From Linnemannia hyalina (Eukaryota > Mortierellomycota > Mortierellomycetes > Mortierellales > Mortierellaceae), in NCBI GenBank assembly GCA_019671135.1, contig JAHRHY010000024.1:496001-560000 (forward strand): 64,000 bases of DNA, given 5' to 3'. Position numbers and translations under genes: made by a program. Shown here piece by piece: positions 37,823 to 49,831 of the stretch. Position 1 is the first letter of the stretch. Every line of letters starts with the position of its first letter. Below the pieces are notes generated by a model. That model did not search any database, was not told the DNA's origin, and was given only the letters and a program-made list of their open reading frames with translations.

Positions 37823-38078
37823 TAGTCGTGATCATCCATGAAGCTGCCTTGATGTCCTGTGTTTGTCCAAAGAAGCAAAGGAGGATCTACTGGCAGCAGA
37901 ACAAACAAACAAACAAATAAAATAAATAATTCACTCTCCAAATCTCCAGGAGAATCAATGGGCTAAATGTTCCCAGGTGACTGTGTCCGCTCCTTTTCTT
38001 TTTTCTTTTTTTCTTTTCGCCATAAAACACGCGCAATGTTCCTCGTCCTTCTTTTCTCCATACCCGCCCTGCCAAACC

Positions 38079-40866
38079 ATGTCGCGAAGTGTGCCGTTCG
38101 AAGACCCCCTCCTGCATCCGCCATCACCGCCTGTCGAGCCCGAGACGACCTCAGCAGGAGCAAACAAGCAACCAGAGCCAGTCAAATCGCTTCTCGCAGG
38201 TCAAGTTGACGATGGACCCATCCCTTTCTTCTCATCTGCCGACACCCCAACCACCTTCACACCACCACCCTTCAAACCACTATCAAACCGAGCAGCCGCA
38301 ACTCCATCGCCTCAACCTCCAGCAGAAGTCAATACCATCACCAACCCCACTACATCAACGCCTAAACTCACCCCCGCCCCCGTTCAGCCAGACTTTGTCG
38401 ACCCTCTGAGTGCAGCATCGAGCAATGACGACCTCATCACCAACAACAACAACAGTGCTAACACGGGCTCGCTGAACAGGGGAGGAGGCAACAACAGCCC
38501 TAAACGAAACTCGGCCAGACTCCCCTCTCCCAGCATTGGAATCTCAGTCGCCAACAACAACAGTATGCCGACAGATTTCCCGACACACTTAGCGTCGCCA
38601 CCACTCCCACAGCGTCCACCAACCATTGGAGGGACCGCCTTTTCTGCGTTCCAGGCGTTTTCCACCGCGCTCAATCCATCCATAGGTGCGGGAACGCCTG
38701 TCTCAGTAACAGGTTCGGGATCTGGTACTCCTGTGCCAGGAGGAACCTCTGATCTAATTCTGGACGAACACAGTTCTGAGCATTCGCAACAGCAGCACCA
38801 CCAACACCAAAGCCAGCCTTCAATTGGGCTTGGACTGGACCAACCACAACCTCCAACACCATCACCTAACGAGGCGCCTTTGCCACCTCCTCTTACAGAG
38901 CCATGGCCAAAACGTCACTCCATTGGTGTATCGACCAACCCTTCAGGAATTAGTTTCCGGGACCAAGAAGATATGGAGCGGCAGGAACTGAGTCCAGGAC
39001 ACGAGACCCCTGCGGTGAACACTCCCAGGAGTCCGCCCTATGAGGGTTCTCGGGAGGCGGGTAACCGTCCATTACATATCAGACCACTTGGTGACCAACC
39101 ACGAGACCAGTCCTCGGCAAGGTGAGGCACCCTTCGTTGTTCTTCGCGTTTCTCATGGGTGATTATTTACGCATGATTTCTAACACGCCTCTTGTTTCTT
39201 TCCATTAGTTTCCGGTCTCCTGGATTTGCTATTCCTCAGAGTCCTATGAGAAAGGAAGGATTCCCTGTCTTGAACGCCCACAACATGTTTCACGAGATCA
39301 CCATGGTACGTCGCTTGAGTAACGTGAGGTGTATATGTATGCATGATGTACATGACAGTTATTAACAGTTGACTTTTCACTTCGCATACAAACAGACGGA
39401 TGCGATGAACGACTTGATGATCAAACATATTCCAGCCGACCAGCGAGTGCTACGGGACTGGAATGGTCTGACAGAGACAGAACAGAGACAGGCGCCGAGG
39501 TCGGAAATTCTGCGCGAGCTGACCATTAACAACTCGTGGCGCGCCATGACAAGATATACCCGGTCCCAGATCCTTATGACACCTTCCGACCATATCCTGG
39601 AGTTGATCAACGTACGCAGCATGGCTACTGGACACCTTTTGTACACAGTGCTGTGACTAAGATACTGATGCGTCAACCTCCCCTTTCATTTTGTATAGCT
39701 GTGGTATGCTCGACTGTTGGCGTTGGTGAAACTGGGCCAGTACGAGATGGCACAGGCCGAGCTGGATCAATTGAGCGATTTGTATGGACCCCAGTATCGC
39801 TACGAGAATTATGCACCCGACTCGGTTGCTGTCCAGGGCGTTCAGTCAATAGAGCAATCACAAGATGGTATCAGGAGAGGATGCATGGTTCCCTTTGAGA
39901 TGTTTGTCCTCAAGGCTCGTCTTCAAGGCTACCTCGGCGACACCTACGAGGCTATCGACCAGCTCTATGAACTCATCATGCGCTCCAAAAAGGTTCGTCT
40001 CTATTCTCAGTACTGTTCTGGAAACCAAGAAGTGTATCGAAGAGATGTCAGACCACGCTTGGCTTACTTTGTCACTCTGACTTTTTATTCTAACAGTTTG
40101 AGGCCATTTGCCAGGTCAGTGATGACCTGGTGGGCATAAAGCAGTGGCAGGATATTGCAGGCCAGTTGCACTTGATGGTGCTCAACTACCTGGTCGAGCT
40201 CAAGGACTACCCTGCAGCGACCAAACATGCCCGTGATCTGTCAAAAAAGTACCCTCGAGACGTCAACTTTCAGTCGGGCCTTGGACGATTGTACCTGCAG
40301 CTGGGTGACCTTGTCCGAGCTGAAGAGGTGTTTAAGGAAGTTGAGACGATGGTCAAGAGCCATCGATCTGAGACTGAACAGGCACACTTCCGTCTTCAGT
40401 TAACCATGAACCAAGCCCTCCTTGCTGTCGCGCAGGGTCAGTGGATGTCTGCAAAGGCAGCATTTGAAGAGGTCCTTGCTCAAGAGCCAGAGAACCTTGC
40501 TGTAAGTGTCCTCGCTCTCTACTGCTATCAAGTTCAATCTGATTGACCGTTTTTTAATTTTGATATTCAGTACTGATATTGATCTACTTTGTTTCTTCCC
40601 CTCATTTCCCTCGATTGTTTCAGGCGACAAACAACCTGGCAGTGTGTGAGCTGTATGCAGGTCAATTGAACGAGGCCATCCCTCGAGTCGAGAAGTTGAT
40701 GTTTTCCTACCCGACCTCTGCAGGCACAAGCGAGCCTCTGGTGTTCAACATGGCGACGCTGTATGAGCTCCGGACAGAGGGATCGTTCAGGAAGAAGCAG
40801 CAGGTGATGGTTGAGGTCTCCAAGTGGGCCGGCGATCAATTCAACGTCGCCATGTTCAAAATTTAA
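38079..40866 (+). CDS. TRAPPC12: TRAPP complex subunit 12 (TRAPPC12-like TPR protein)
   Basis: Six exons (38079-39121, 39209-39305, 39396-39611, 39699-39992, 40097-40501, 40624-40866) give 765 residues. The first ~350 residues are disordered, P/S/T/N-rich with poly-Asn and HQ-rich runs. The C-terminal half is alpha-helical with tetratricopeptide-like repeats: LWYARLLALVKLGQYEMAQA, PFEMFVLKARLQGYLGDTYE, YPRDVNFQSGLGRLYLQLGD, QLTMNQALLAVAQGQW and NNLAVCELYAGQLNEAI. It ends with LVFNMATLYELRTEG and a GDQFNVAMFKI tail that matches the TRAPPC12 family end. TRAPPC12 is a TRAPPIII subunit acting in ER-Golgi transport and autophagy. The start MSRSVPFEDPLLHPP was preferred to an upstream in-frame start (37977) that adds an unlikely hydrophobic stretch. 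It is 256 bp downstream of ABD1. Confidence 0.9.
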
Positions 40867-41937
40867 ATAAAATTATCGACACCACTCTTCTCTCTCTCTC
40901 CTCCACCTTTGTTGGTTTCCTCTTTCTCACTCTCCTCTCTCTCACACTCAAGTCTAAGGGTTGGTGCACTCAAGCCTTTGTGTCCAAGGTGAGCAAAGCA
41001 GTCCTTATTTTCTCCGTCCATTCCAATTAGCTGCAATTGAAAGTCTAAAGAGGGAAAAGAAAGAAAATAGGTTTCGTTTGTCACACCCCCATGGTCAACA
41101 AGTTCAGTTCAAGTCCGCAGAAGACAAAAAATATCCTCTCAAGAACAGAACTATAAAAGGAATCACTGTCTGGGAGCCGGACTGGTCTCTTTATCAAGAA
41201 AGTCCCAGCGTCATATGTCTGAAGTGAATCCATACGCTCAAAAGGCGTCGTCCGTGGGTTCGGCTATCTACTTCCTGCTGGCAGAATGGTGTTCCATTCC
41301 CTCTTCCACACCAAGTCAGTCAAATATGCTGGCGAGGTACTATATGGGGGCAAGATCTCTTACTATTACTATAAACCCAAAAAAGTGAACGAAGCGAAGA
41401 AATTGAGTACTGTACTGTACAGTAACAATGATGAGAAAGTGATGTGTGTAGAAAAGCGATTATGTGAAGCGTTTTTAGCATGATCCTCAATGCTGTGCAA
41501 TGCATTCAAATGCAATTGAAAAAAAAGTGGTGAGGGTATGTTTTGCCTCTTCGTTCTTCAAACACTGCGAGATGCACTCATATCAACCTTCACTTCGCTT
41601 CTCAATTTTTTTTGATTTTATTTGTTTTTTTTCGTTTTCCTTCACTGTTTTATTCCCCACTTTCAATCAGTCAAAAAAAAGCCGACCTGACCATACGACA
41701 ATCCTTCTCTGTGCCTGCATTGTCTTCTGGGAAGTAGCTAAAATATAAAAAAAGGCCATATGCTAGACAGCTTTTTCACATTCAATGTCTGTGTTCATCA
41801 AAACAACAATTGCGTGTTGCTTTTTTTGGGTGAGAACTTTTGCGAACCTACAACGGACCGACCTTCATTCTTTCTTATGCTCAGAAACACGCACAGAACA
41901 CTCTGACAAACTATGATCCGAAGACGCGCCGAAGAAA
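40867..41937. other. Intergenic region before the LINE array
   Basis: The 3' UTR of TRAPPC12 is followed by AT-rich sequence with short open frames lacking any family feature. No gene is recognised. Confidence 0.55.
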
Positions 41938-42249
41938 TTGAATTACTCTTTTATCTCTCCGACAAACAGCAAAAGAAAATGCCATTTGGAAGTAAAAAAG
42001 AGTGTGCTAAAGTCCAAAACCCATCAGTGCACCATCCACCAGTTGCAATCCAGTCCGGAACCTGGCTCTGCGCAACAATTGTCGCTGCTCTTCACTGCTT
42101 AAACGGAAGACAAAAATAACCTAGATACGAATAAAGGTGGATTCTTCCCATCCTCTTCTTCATTAACAATCTCCTCCTTCCCACCCAAACTCTCCAACAA
42201 ACGCTCGCCGGCAGCGCATGGGTCGCTCCATGGCAGGTTCCATCCTCAG
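41938..42249 (-). mobile_element. LINE 3'-end fragment D
   Basis: A diverged copy of the LINE 3' end: on + it reads TCTCTCCGACAAACAGC, then CCGGAACCTGGCTCTGCGC and CTCTCCAACAAACGCTC, in the same order as the intact copies. It is on the minus strand, 5'-truncated, and abuts the poly-T end of fragment E. Confidence 0.8.
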
Positions 42250-42608
42250 TTTTTTTTTTTTGATACGCGATTTTATTTCTCTAAGAATCAGCTCGTCCTG
42301 GTAATCCAAAAATAAAGGACTATTGATATGGACCCCATCCCAGTTTGCCATCCCCTAGTCACGGCCCAGTTCTAATAACACTGGCTCTGCGCAACAATCG
42401 CTGTTGCTCTTCACGACAGAAACGGAAGAAAATACTAAGGCTATCTCTCTAGTTATTATTCTCAGCTAAAACACCATCTGAACAACCAGGAGATAGTCAA
42501 AGTACTTCTTCCCAGTGTCGTTTTTCAAGTGGACGACGCCACCTCCATCCATGCACTGTGTGCGACGCCCATCCTCGTGTGTGGATAGCGAAGTGCCACA
42601 CAGTCAGA
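42250..42608 (-). mobile_element. LINE 3'-end fragment E, interrupted by copies A and B
   Basis: Starts at a T12 run (42250-42261). It carries decayed LINE 3' sequence (CTGGCTCTGCGCAACAATCG; a GTGTGG...CCACAC hairpin at 42578-42602). It breaks off at CACACAGTCAGA (42597-42608), where copies A and B were inserted, and resumes for a few bases at 45018 (ACCATCG), in register with the LINE sequence. It is therefore the older target of two later insertions. Confidence 0.75.
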
Positions 42609-43450
42609 TTTTTTTTTTTTTTTTTTTTTTTTGTACACAATTTTATTTCTCTGACAAACAGCATAGAGAAGTTATTTGGAAGTAAAAGGGAACTACAGAC
42701 CAAACTCTTCAGTGCACCATCCGCCAGTCGCAGTCCGGTCCAGAACCTGGCTCTGCGCAACAATTGTCGCTGCTCTTCACAGCTTAAACGGAAGAAAATA
42801 AAACTAGATACGAATAAAGGAGGGATTCTTCCCATCCTCTCCATCATTGACAACCTCCTCCTTCCTAACAAACTCTCCAACAACCGCTCGTCAGCAGCGC
42901 GTGGGTCCTTGGTCGCTCCAGGGCACCTTCCTTCATCATGTGTGGCTAGCGAAGCGCCACACGGACAGAAACCATCGTGCGTGATGTAACCGTATCCTTG
43001 ACTCCAGTCACCTCGGGGGCCTGTGTACTTGGATGTCTTGTTCTTGGCAGAGATGCCCTGGGTCTGCTCCCACGCGATCGTCGCGGAGCACCGAGGTTTC
43101 CAGATCAGCTCCGAGGCCTGCGCCTCCAGGTAGCCAACAAACTTGTGAAGGACTGTCTTGGCGATGGACATTGGGGTCCGGAAGACCGCGGACCATTCAG
43201 TCAACATGCTCAAGGGGGTGATGCCGCGGAGGAGATCTGACACGTTCCACATCGGTTTCTCGTCTCGATCGAGAGCTGGACTACCGCTGTGCACGGCTCG
43301 AGCTCCACCGATGGAGGAAAATCCTCGCACATGATCCGCATCCGAAGGGGGCCACCAGTGTATGGGTACTGGCCTCGGTACCTGACGACCTCTGTCCACC
43401 GCGCGTTTGTATTCCCGCTTCCTGGCTGCGTTGTAGCTGTTTACCATCCA
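42609..43450 (-). mobile_element. LINE 3'-end copy A
   Basis: T24 at 42609-42632 is the poly-A tail in reverse. The copy then runs nearly identical to copy B as far as GTAGCTGTTT at about 43442, where it is truncated. Open protein on the minus strand contains FCPCGASLATHDEGRCPGAT, KDPRAADERLLESLLGRRRL and MERMGRI. It is flanked by CACACAGTCAGA(A) on both sides (42597-42608 and 43451-43463), a target-site duplication. Confidence 0.85.
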
Positions 43451-43463
43451 CACACAGTCAGAA

Positions 43464-45002
43464 TTTTTTTTTTTCGTACACAATTTTATTTCTCTGACAA
43501 ACAGCATAGAGAAGTTATTTGGAAGTAAAAGGGAACTACAGACCAAACTCTTCAGTGCACCATCCACCAGTCGCAGTCCGGTCCAGAACCTGGCTCTGCG
43601 CAACAATTGTCGCTGCTCTTCACAGCTTAAACGGAAGAAAATAAAACTAGATACGAATGAAGGGGATTCTTCCCATCCTCTCCATCATTGACAACCTCCT
43701 CCTTCCTAACAAACTCTCCAACAACCGCTCGTCAGCAGCGCGTGGGTCCTTGGTCGCTCCAGGGCACCTTCCTTCATCATGTGTGGCTAGCGAAGCGCCA
43801 CACGGACAGAAACCATCGTGCGTGATGTAACCGTATCCTTGACTCCAGTCACCTCAGGGGCCTGTGTACTTGGATGTCTTGTTCTTGGCAGAGATGCCCT
43901 GGGTCTGCTCCCACGCGATCGTCGCGGAGCACCGAGGTTTCCAGATCAGCTCCGAGGCCTGCGCCTCCAGGTAGCCAACAAACTTGTGAAGGACTGTCTT
44001 GGCGATGGACATTGGGGTCCGGAAGACCGCGGACCATTCAGTCAACATGCTCAAGGGGGTGATGCCGCGGAGGAGATCCGACACATTCCACATCGGTGTC
44101 TCGTCTCGATCGAGAGCTGGACTACCGCTGTGCACGGCTCGAGCTCCACCGATGGAGGAAAATCCTCGTACATGATCTGCATCCGAAGGGGGCCACCAGT
44201 GTATGGGTACTGGCCTCGGTACCTGACGACCTCTGTCCACCGCGCGTTTGTATTCCCGCTTCCTGGCTGCGTTGTAGCTGTTTGTCGCCTGCACACCCCA
44301 CTCATTAATCTTGCCCATGGCCTCCTTCCAGATCTCAGTGGTGGTCTCAGCTGCCGAAGGGCATTTCCAGACGTGATCGTTATCCTCCTTCTCGAGCTCG
44401 CATCGTCGGCACACGCATGTTGGGTACAGGTTGGGCTTGCGAGCCTGCATGGAGTTCAGAGTGGGCAGCATTCCATGCAGCTTTTTGATGTGATGTGTTC
44501 TTTGATGGGAGTCCTTGCTGTTGCTGTAAAAGGTGAAGACTGCGTGCCTGTCGTGGACATAAGCCAAGGTCGAGTTCCATTCCACGTCCTCGATGTCAGG
44601 GATCGCCCTCTTGACCCGCCTCTGTGACGTCCAGGCCTGATGGCGACGGATTGTCGATTGTTGTTTGAGGAGCTGACGTAGATCGATTTCAACAATCCCG
44701 CCGTAACAATGTGCAAAGGTCGTGATATCCGTCTGTTGAGTGAGATCCACCATCCAGGGCACTGAACCACTCTGTGCTGCCACCTTCGCCGCCTGATCCG
44801 CAAGTTCGTTTCCGTGGATGTTGCTGTGACCTTTGATCCACACCACCTCAACCCCGCCTGGCCGAGATTCCACAACCTGACAAAGCACCGCCCAGATACC
44901 CGCATATGTACTCCTGAATCGCTTCCTCGGTAAGGTGTCCCGACGATTCTTCACCAGGCGACTATACTGATCCACCACTGACTGATTGTCCAGCTTGACC
45001 AC
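43464..45002 (-). mobile_element. LINE copy B with RNase H domain and zinc knuckle
   Basis: The longest copy in the window, 5'-truncated. The minus-strand frame from 45005 to 43854 is open for 383 codons. It begins inside an RNase H domain (VVKLDNQSVVDQYSRLVKNR, then VEVVWIKGHSNIHGNELADQ), followed by a CCHC-like knuckle (CVCRRCELEKEDNDHVWKC) and a conserved C-terminal region (HWWPPSDADHVRGF, FCPCGASLATHDEGRCPGA). No reverse transcriptase part is present. T12 at 43464-43475 marks the tail. CACACAGTCAGAA flanks it at 43451-43463 and 45005-45017. A C-terminal RNase H places it with RNase H-bearing non-LTR elements; the clade is not determined. Confidence 0.9.
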
Positions 45003-45151
45003 CACACACAGTCAGAAACCATCGCGGCCCTTTTTTTTCGGGCAAAAAAAAAATCCAGGCCGTCGAGAATTCTCTAAGTGCAATTATGGATATTTTTATG
45101 TATATGTATGTCTGACCCAAATGCTTATTCATCAAGCAAAAACCTGAAATC

Positions 45152-45224
45152 GGGGATCTAGCTCAAATGGTAGAGCGCTCGCTTAGCATGCGAGAGGCAC
45201 TGGGATCGATGCCCAGGTTCTCCA
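45152..45224 (+). tRNA. tRNA-Ala (anticodon AGC), copy 1
   Basis: A 73-nt intronless cloverleaf: acceptor GGGGATC/GTTCTCC, D arm GCTC/GAGC, anticodon arm CTCGC-TTAGCAT-GCGAG giving AGC, T arm CTGGG-ATCGATG-CCCAG, discriminator A. A CTTTTCTTTT terminator follows. It is identical to the copy at 49759-49831. The LINE array on the opposite strand ends about 125 bp upstream. Confidence 0.97.
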
Positions 45225-45302
45225 ATACTTTTCTTTTGGCCATCTAGGGCGAGGTTCGTTTTTTTGTTTTCGTGTTGAGTGGGGGCTACAGAGGGAAATA
45301 CC

Positions 45303-45630
45303 TCAGGGTTTTTTATTTGACAACCCCTCGCTCATTCTCATGTACCAAGAAACTAGATGCTATATGTAGCGGATTTGTTGTGGATATATGGAATTTTTTG
45401 CTAGAAAGCTAGATGCCTCGCACACTTGCTACGATACTGTGTTCTTGGGTTGGTTTTCCCGATTGTCAGGCGCCACGTCGTCATTAGATGGCCATTAGCC
45501 TTCTTGCGCTTTACCGCAATATTCAACAACCTAATCTACCCAAGACCCCTGTCGGCTAATTGGCAACCTGGGCTGCCGGGTTGTCAATTAAGGCGAGTAA
45601 ATCTGGGGTTGTCAAATAGATTAACCCTGA
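45303..45630. mobile_element. Decayed MITE related to the element at 4922-5370
   Basis: The left end reads TCAGGGTT, four T, then ATTTGACAACCCC; the right end is GGGGTTGTCAAATAGATTAA then CCCTGA, giving ~26-bp inverted ends with a small gap. The inner ...ATCTATTTGACAACCC sequence is shared with the terminal repeat of the element at 4922-5370. No clear target duplication is seen, and the interior is non-coding. Confidence 0.6.
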
Positions 45631-47403
45631 TATCTAAACGTTGTCTGCCCATTTTTGGCGCCTTTTACGGTGCTCCATAGTATTTTCCTCTCGTTGCCCT
45701 CGCTTTAGAGTTTAGGCATGGCCACGGGCTGATATACACGTTGCCCTCTACTAACCACTACCCACCCCTCATCCAGCCATCCCTGGGCTGCGGCAACACT
45801 GCCAACAGGGCCTGCATGACACTTTGCTGGATGCATAGTTCTATATGGATCATATCAAAGGCTACGAAGCATGCTGGCTAGTATTCGAAGTTGAATTCCG
45901 AGTTGTGAACTTTGAGCTTCTTGTTGGCTCTCACGCTGGCAAAAAACTCTGCTTGAGGCTTCAGCTGTTGCTGCGAGGTCGAGCTTTTGACATCACGACG
46001 TTGGCCCTGGTAAAAATTAATTCTCAATGATGGGCAAGACTATCGATAAGCCGTGGCAATGGTTAAACAAGGTTGAAACCCCCAAAGGCACCGTGCAAGG
46101 GCAATGAGAGGAAAAACTATTATCGGGTACCGCATAAAACGTCTAATTGGGGTGGGCAATGTTTAGATATTTTTGCGGATGAGAGGAGCAAGTGGTGGCT
46201 GAAAGCAAGGAAGGAGGGAGAGGAGAATGCTGGGGCCGTTGTGCTTGTAAGGGTGTAACAATATCAACCTTGCGACAGAGTTCTTTTTGTGTGTGCGGTG
46301 TCTTCAAACTCATTTATGTGTTTCCGTACATAGCTTGATTCGAAAACAACATGCGCAGGATCATGTCATCAACAGCAACACGCGTTATGGAGAAGCTGCA
46401 TGACACTGGGTGGAATATAGGCGACTAACCCCAGTAGAATTTGGACGGCGAAGACTGGCCAGTTGGTCCTCCCTACGACAAAATCCTAAAGTTCAGATGG
46501 AAAGGACGGAACAATGGCATATCAACGCGAAAAAATAAAGTTGGCGGCGGGATGATTTGATGGAAACAAAAGCCCATGGCGAATGGCCTCTATTATTGAC
46601 AACCAACAGGGTTGACAATATTCGAGCCATCGAAGGATGTGGACTGCACTTCATCAATACCAACAACCAGAACAAAAACTGCAAAAAAAAGAAAATCAAT
46701 TGTGATGAAAAATAACAAGCCTGATGTTCTGCAGATTAACCATTGTCCATTTGCATCTCTTGTATCTCCTTTTGCTCTGTAACCTCGCCAAGAATGCAGT
46801 CAAACCAGGAGCCTTTTGCCGTCGATGGTGCCATGGGTATTTACTGACTGCAGAAAAAAGAGGAGGAAGCACCATCCTCCCCTCTGTATGGACCATTGCA
46901 ATGAAGGGGTTGTAGATGAAGAAGAAAAAACCGTATGATAGCTCGACATGGGTTGCAAAGAAAAAGAGGCGACGCAACTTTATTTCCCTTTTGCAGTGAT
47001 AGATACAAATATCGTCGGAAACAAAAGCGACTCGAGCACCGTTCTATTTTTTGTTCGTACCCATTGGCAAATGGAGTGGTGAAAGGAAGAAAGGAGACAT
47101 AAAGAAGTGCACACGAAGTCACCTCCATTGGCACATATATCTAACCTCCCTTTCTCTTTTTTTCTTTTCTTTTCTTGGCATCCTCTCCATCTTCCGCCAA
47201 ATATATTCATTCAAACACTTTCAACCGCATTCTCACATAAAACAAAAGAACACCACCCACAATGAATCCAAGACGCACTGTCCGCAATTCCAAGTGCCGC
47301 TCCAACAAAACCAAGACCGCACCAAGCATCGTCGCTAATGACAACAATGACAGTCAAATCCATGACTCCCACCATCTCCTCGAATGTCACCCAGAGGACA
47401 ACC
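45631..47403. other. Intergenic region without a recognisable gene
   Basis: AT-rich sequence with short open frames only. No domain, RNA gene or clear repeat was found. Confidence 0.5.
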
Positions 47404-48010
47404 ATGTCACTGCCAAACCTATCCATCGAGATCCATTCGCAAATCGCCGGCTACCTTTTTCGCAAGGACGCCCACTCATGCGCTCTCCTCAGCAAAGTCG
47501 CTCTCTCAGTCATTCGTTCCGCGCCTTTGGAAAGACCTCGACCCCTTCCGTTGCTATCCAAGAAGAGCCTCGCTGTCGCGTCTCGGTCGGTTTGATCTCA
47601 TCATGTCCTTCTCGATCGACATTGGCGCATTCTTGACGAACGGTCAGATCATCCAGTCTCCGAAGGGTGTTTATGTCGAGTGGCTAGTATTCTTTTCTCC
47701 ACTGCCTGTTTCAACCTGACGGAGCTCGATGTGGCTGGATGTGTTCGCTCTCCAAGGGAGAAACCGAACCCTGTCAGTGCAGAGACCATCTAGAGCCTCT
47801 CCAAGACTTTGTGCCTGTTCCTCCGTGGCCAGTCAGGCGCGCTTCGGACTCTGATCTTGCGTGATGAGATCCATCGCGCCGAGACTCTAGCTGATCATAT
47901 GTCGCCGGTGAGGTAGCTTCCAAGAGGCCTCCGGGAACTGAGAGTCCTATAGTACGGCAATCAGGATAATCAACTCCTCGACCAGATGGAAGAGGGGTAC
48001 TTGAGAGCAA
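47404..48010 (+). pseudogene. F-box/LRR protein pseudogene
   Basis: An F-box begins at 47404 (MSLPNLSIEIHSQIAGYLF, then RKDAHSCALLSKV) and continues in another frame as SFVPRLWKDLDPFRCY, the usual F-box end in this protein family. Leucine-rich-repeat-like stretches follow further on: NLTELDVAGC, LRGQSGALRTLILRDEIH, ETLADHMSPV and LPRGLRELRVL, separated by at least two in-frame stops and frame changes. F-box/LRR proteins are SCF ubiquitin-ligase substrate receptors. This copy is broken and lacks most repeats. Confidence 0.7.
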
Positions 48011-48478
48011 TTTTTTTGGGAAGACCCACGCCTCTCACTCTGCTCCTTGCTAACCCCTATTTCCTATCCAGTGAGAATACGTCTTTCTGAATGCACAAGA
48101 AACGAAGGAGAAAACGGTGGTTACAGCCACGCGAGTACGCCTCATTTTCATTTTTTTTTTTTTGCTTTCTCTCTCCCTCTGTCTCTCCCCAACGACAATC
48201 TAGCCTCTTTTTCCTCAATTTTTTTCTCGCGTCTTTTTTCAGGTGGGATTGCATTGTTCATGTCGCTGGTATTGGTTCCAATGGTGATATCTATTCAACC
48301 TTGATTTGTATGACCTTGTTATTCTTTCCCCGTCGACAGAAGAAAACATCTTCGTCTTGTCTTCCAAACCCCCCCCTCCAATCCAAACATTATGGCAAAA
48401 GTAAGGCATGGAATCACCAACATCTACTCTCACCTATCATCACCATATATCCTTTTCTGTGTCAATGAAAATGTAACA

Positions 48479-49573
48479 TTTTTTTTCGTATATAATTTAC
48501 ATGTATTTCTCTGACAAACAGGACTACAGACTAAACTCTTCAATGCACAATCTACTAGTTGCAGTCCGATCCAGAACCTGGCTCTGCACAACAATTGTCG
48601 CTGCTCTTCATATCTTAAACGGAAGAAAATAAAACTAGATACGAATAAAGGAGGGATTCTTCCCATCCTCTCCATCATTGACAACCTCCTCCTTCCTAAC
48701 AAACTCTCCAACAACCGCTCGTCAGCAGCGCGTGGGTCCTTGGTCGCTCCAGGGCACCTTCCTTCACAATGTGTGGCTAGCGAAGCGCCACACGGACAGA
48801 AACCATCGTGCGTGATGTAACCGTATCCTTGACTCCAGTCACCTCGGGGGCCTGTGTACTTGGATGTCTTGTTCTTGGCAGAGATACCCTGGGTCTGCTC
48901 CCACGCGATCGTCGCGGAGCACCGAGGTTTCCAGATCAGCTCCGAGGCCTGCGCCTCCAGGTAGCCAACAAACTTGTGAAGGACTGTCTTGGCGATGGAC
49001 ATTGGGGTCCGGAAGACCGCGGACCATTCAGTCAACATGCTCGAGAGGATGATGCCGCGGAGGAGATCCGACACGTTCCACATCGGTTTCTCGTCTCGAT
49101 CGGGAGCTGGACTACCGCTGTGCACGACTCGAGCTCCACCGATTAAGGAAAATCCTCGTACATGATCCGCATCCGAAGGGGGCCACCAGTGTATGGGTAC
49201 TGGCCTCGGTACCTGACGACCTCTGTCCACCGCGCGTTTGTATTCTCGCTTCCTGGCTGCGTTGTAGCTGTTTGTCGCCTGCACTCCCCACTCGTTAATC
49301 TTGCCCATGGCCTCCTTCCAGATCTCAGTGGTGGTCTCGGCTGCCAAGGGGCATTTCCAGACATGATCGTTATCCTCCTTCTCGAGCTCGCATCGTCGGC
49401 ATACGCATGTTGGGTACAGGTTGGGCTTGCGAGCCTGCATGGAGTTCAGAGTGGGCAGCATTCCATGCAGCTTTTTGATGTGATGTGTTCGTTGATGGGA
49501 GTCCTTGCTGTTGCTGTAAAAGGTGAAGACTGCATGCCTGTTATGGACGTACGCCAAGGTCGAGTTCCATTCC

Positions 49574-49575
<2 letters not shown>
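48479..49575 (-). mobile_element. LINE 3'-end copy C, upstream of tRNA-Ala copy 2
   Basis: A poly-T end at 48479-48486, then sequence close to copies A and B. The minus-strand frame 49575-48430 is open for 381 codons, starting at WNSTLAYVHNRHAVF after the RNase H domain and including the CVCRRC...HVWKC knuckle. It is 5'-truncated at 49575 against a T34 run. It lacks a stretch of about 30 bp near its 3' end that copies A and B have (GACAAACAG is followed directly by GACTACAGAC). Confidence 0.88.

Positions 49576-49609
<34 letters not shown>
49576..49609. repeat. T34 homopolymer
   Basis: Abuts the truncated 5' end of LINE copy C. It may be the reversed poly-A tail of an older LINE insertion whose body is lost or very short, into which copy C was placed. 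Confidence 0.85.
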
Positions 49610-49758
49610 CTTCACATCTTTTTTTTCCCCCCGCAATGCGTTCAAACCCAATCCAGGGGGCCCCGGGTACAAATACGCCCCAGAATCCAATTAGCTCATT
49701 CGATCGGCGAAATCCGGCCGATCCAATCGTGAAAAGCCCTTTAGAGCTTTGCACTTAT

Positions 49759-49831
49759 GGGGATCTAGCTCAAATGGTAGAGCGCTCGCTTAGCATGCGA
49801 GAGGCACTGGGATCGATGCCCAGGTTCTCCA
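49759..49831 (+). tRNA. tRNA-Ala (anticodon AGC), copy 2
   Basis: Identical over all 73 nt to the gene at 45152-45224, with a C-T9 terminator shortly after. Flanks differ apart from the LINE sequence upstream, so it is a dispersed gene copy rather than a local duplication. LINE copy C on the opposite strand ends 183 bp upstream. Confidence 0.97.

Noticed and set aside
42977..44627. Plus-strand open frames of 87-269 codons in the LINE array
   Set aside because: Antisense shadows of the LINE C-terminal frame; the RNase H and knuckle signatures are on the minus strand.
49577..49831. A tRNA-derived SINE consisting of poly-T plus tRNA-Ala
   Set aside because: The tRNA has perfect stems and no SINE body or 3' tail on its own strand; an identical gene stands at 45152 with different flanks. 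It is a normal tRNA gene.
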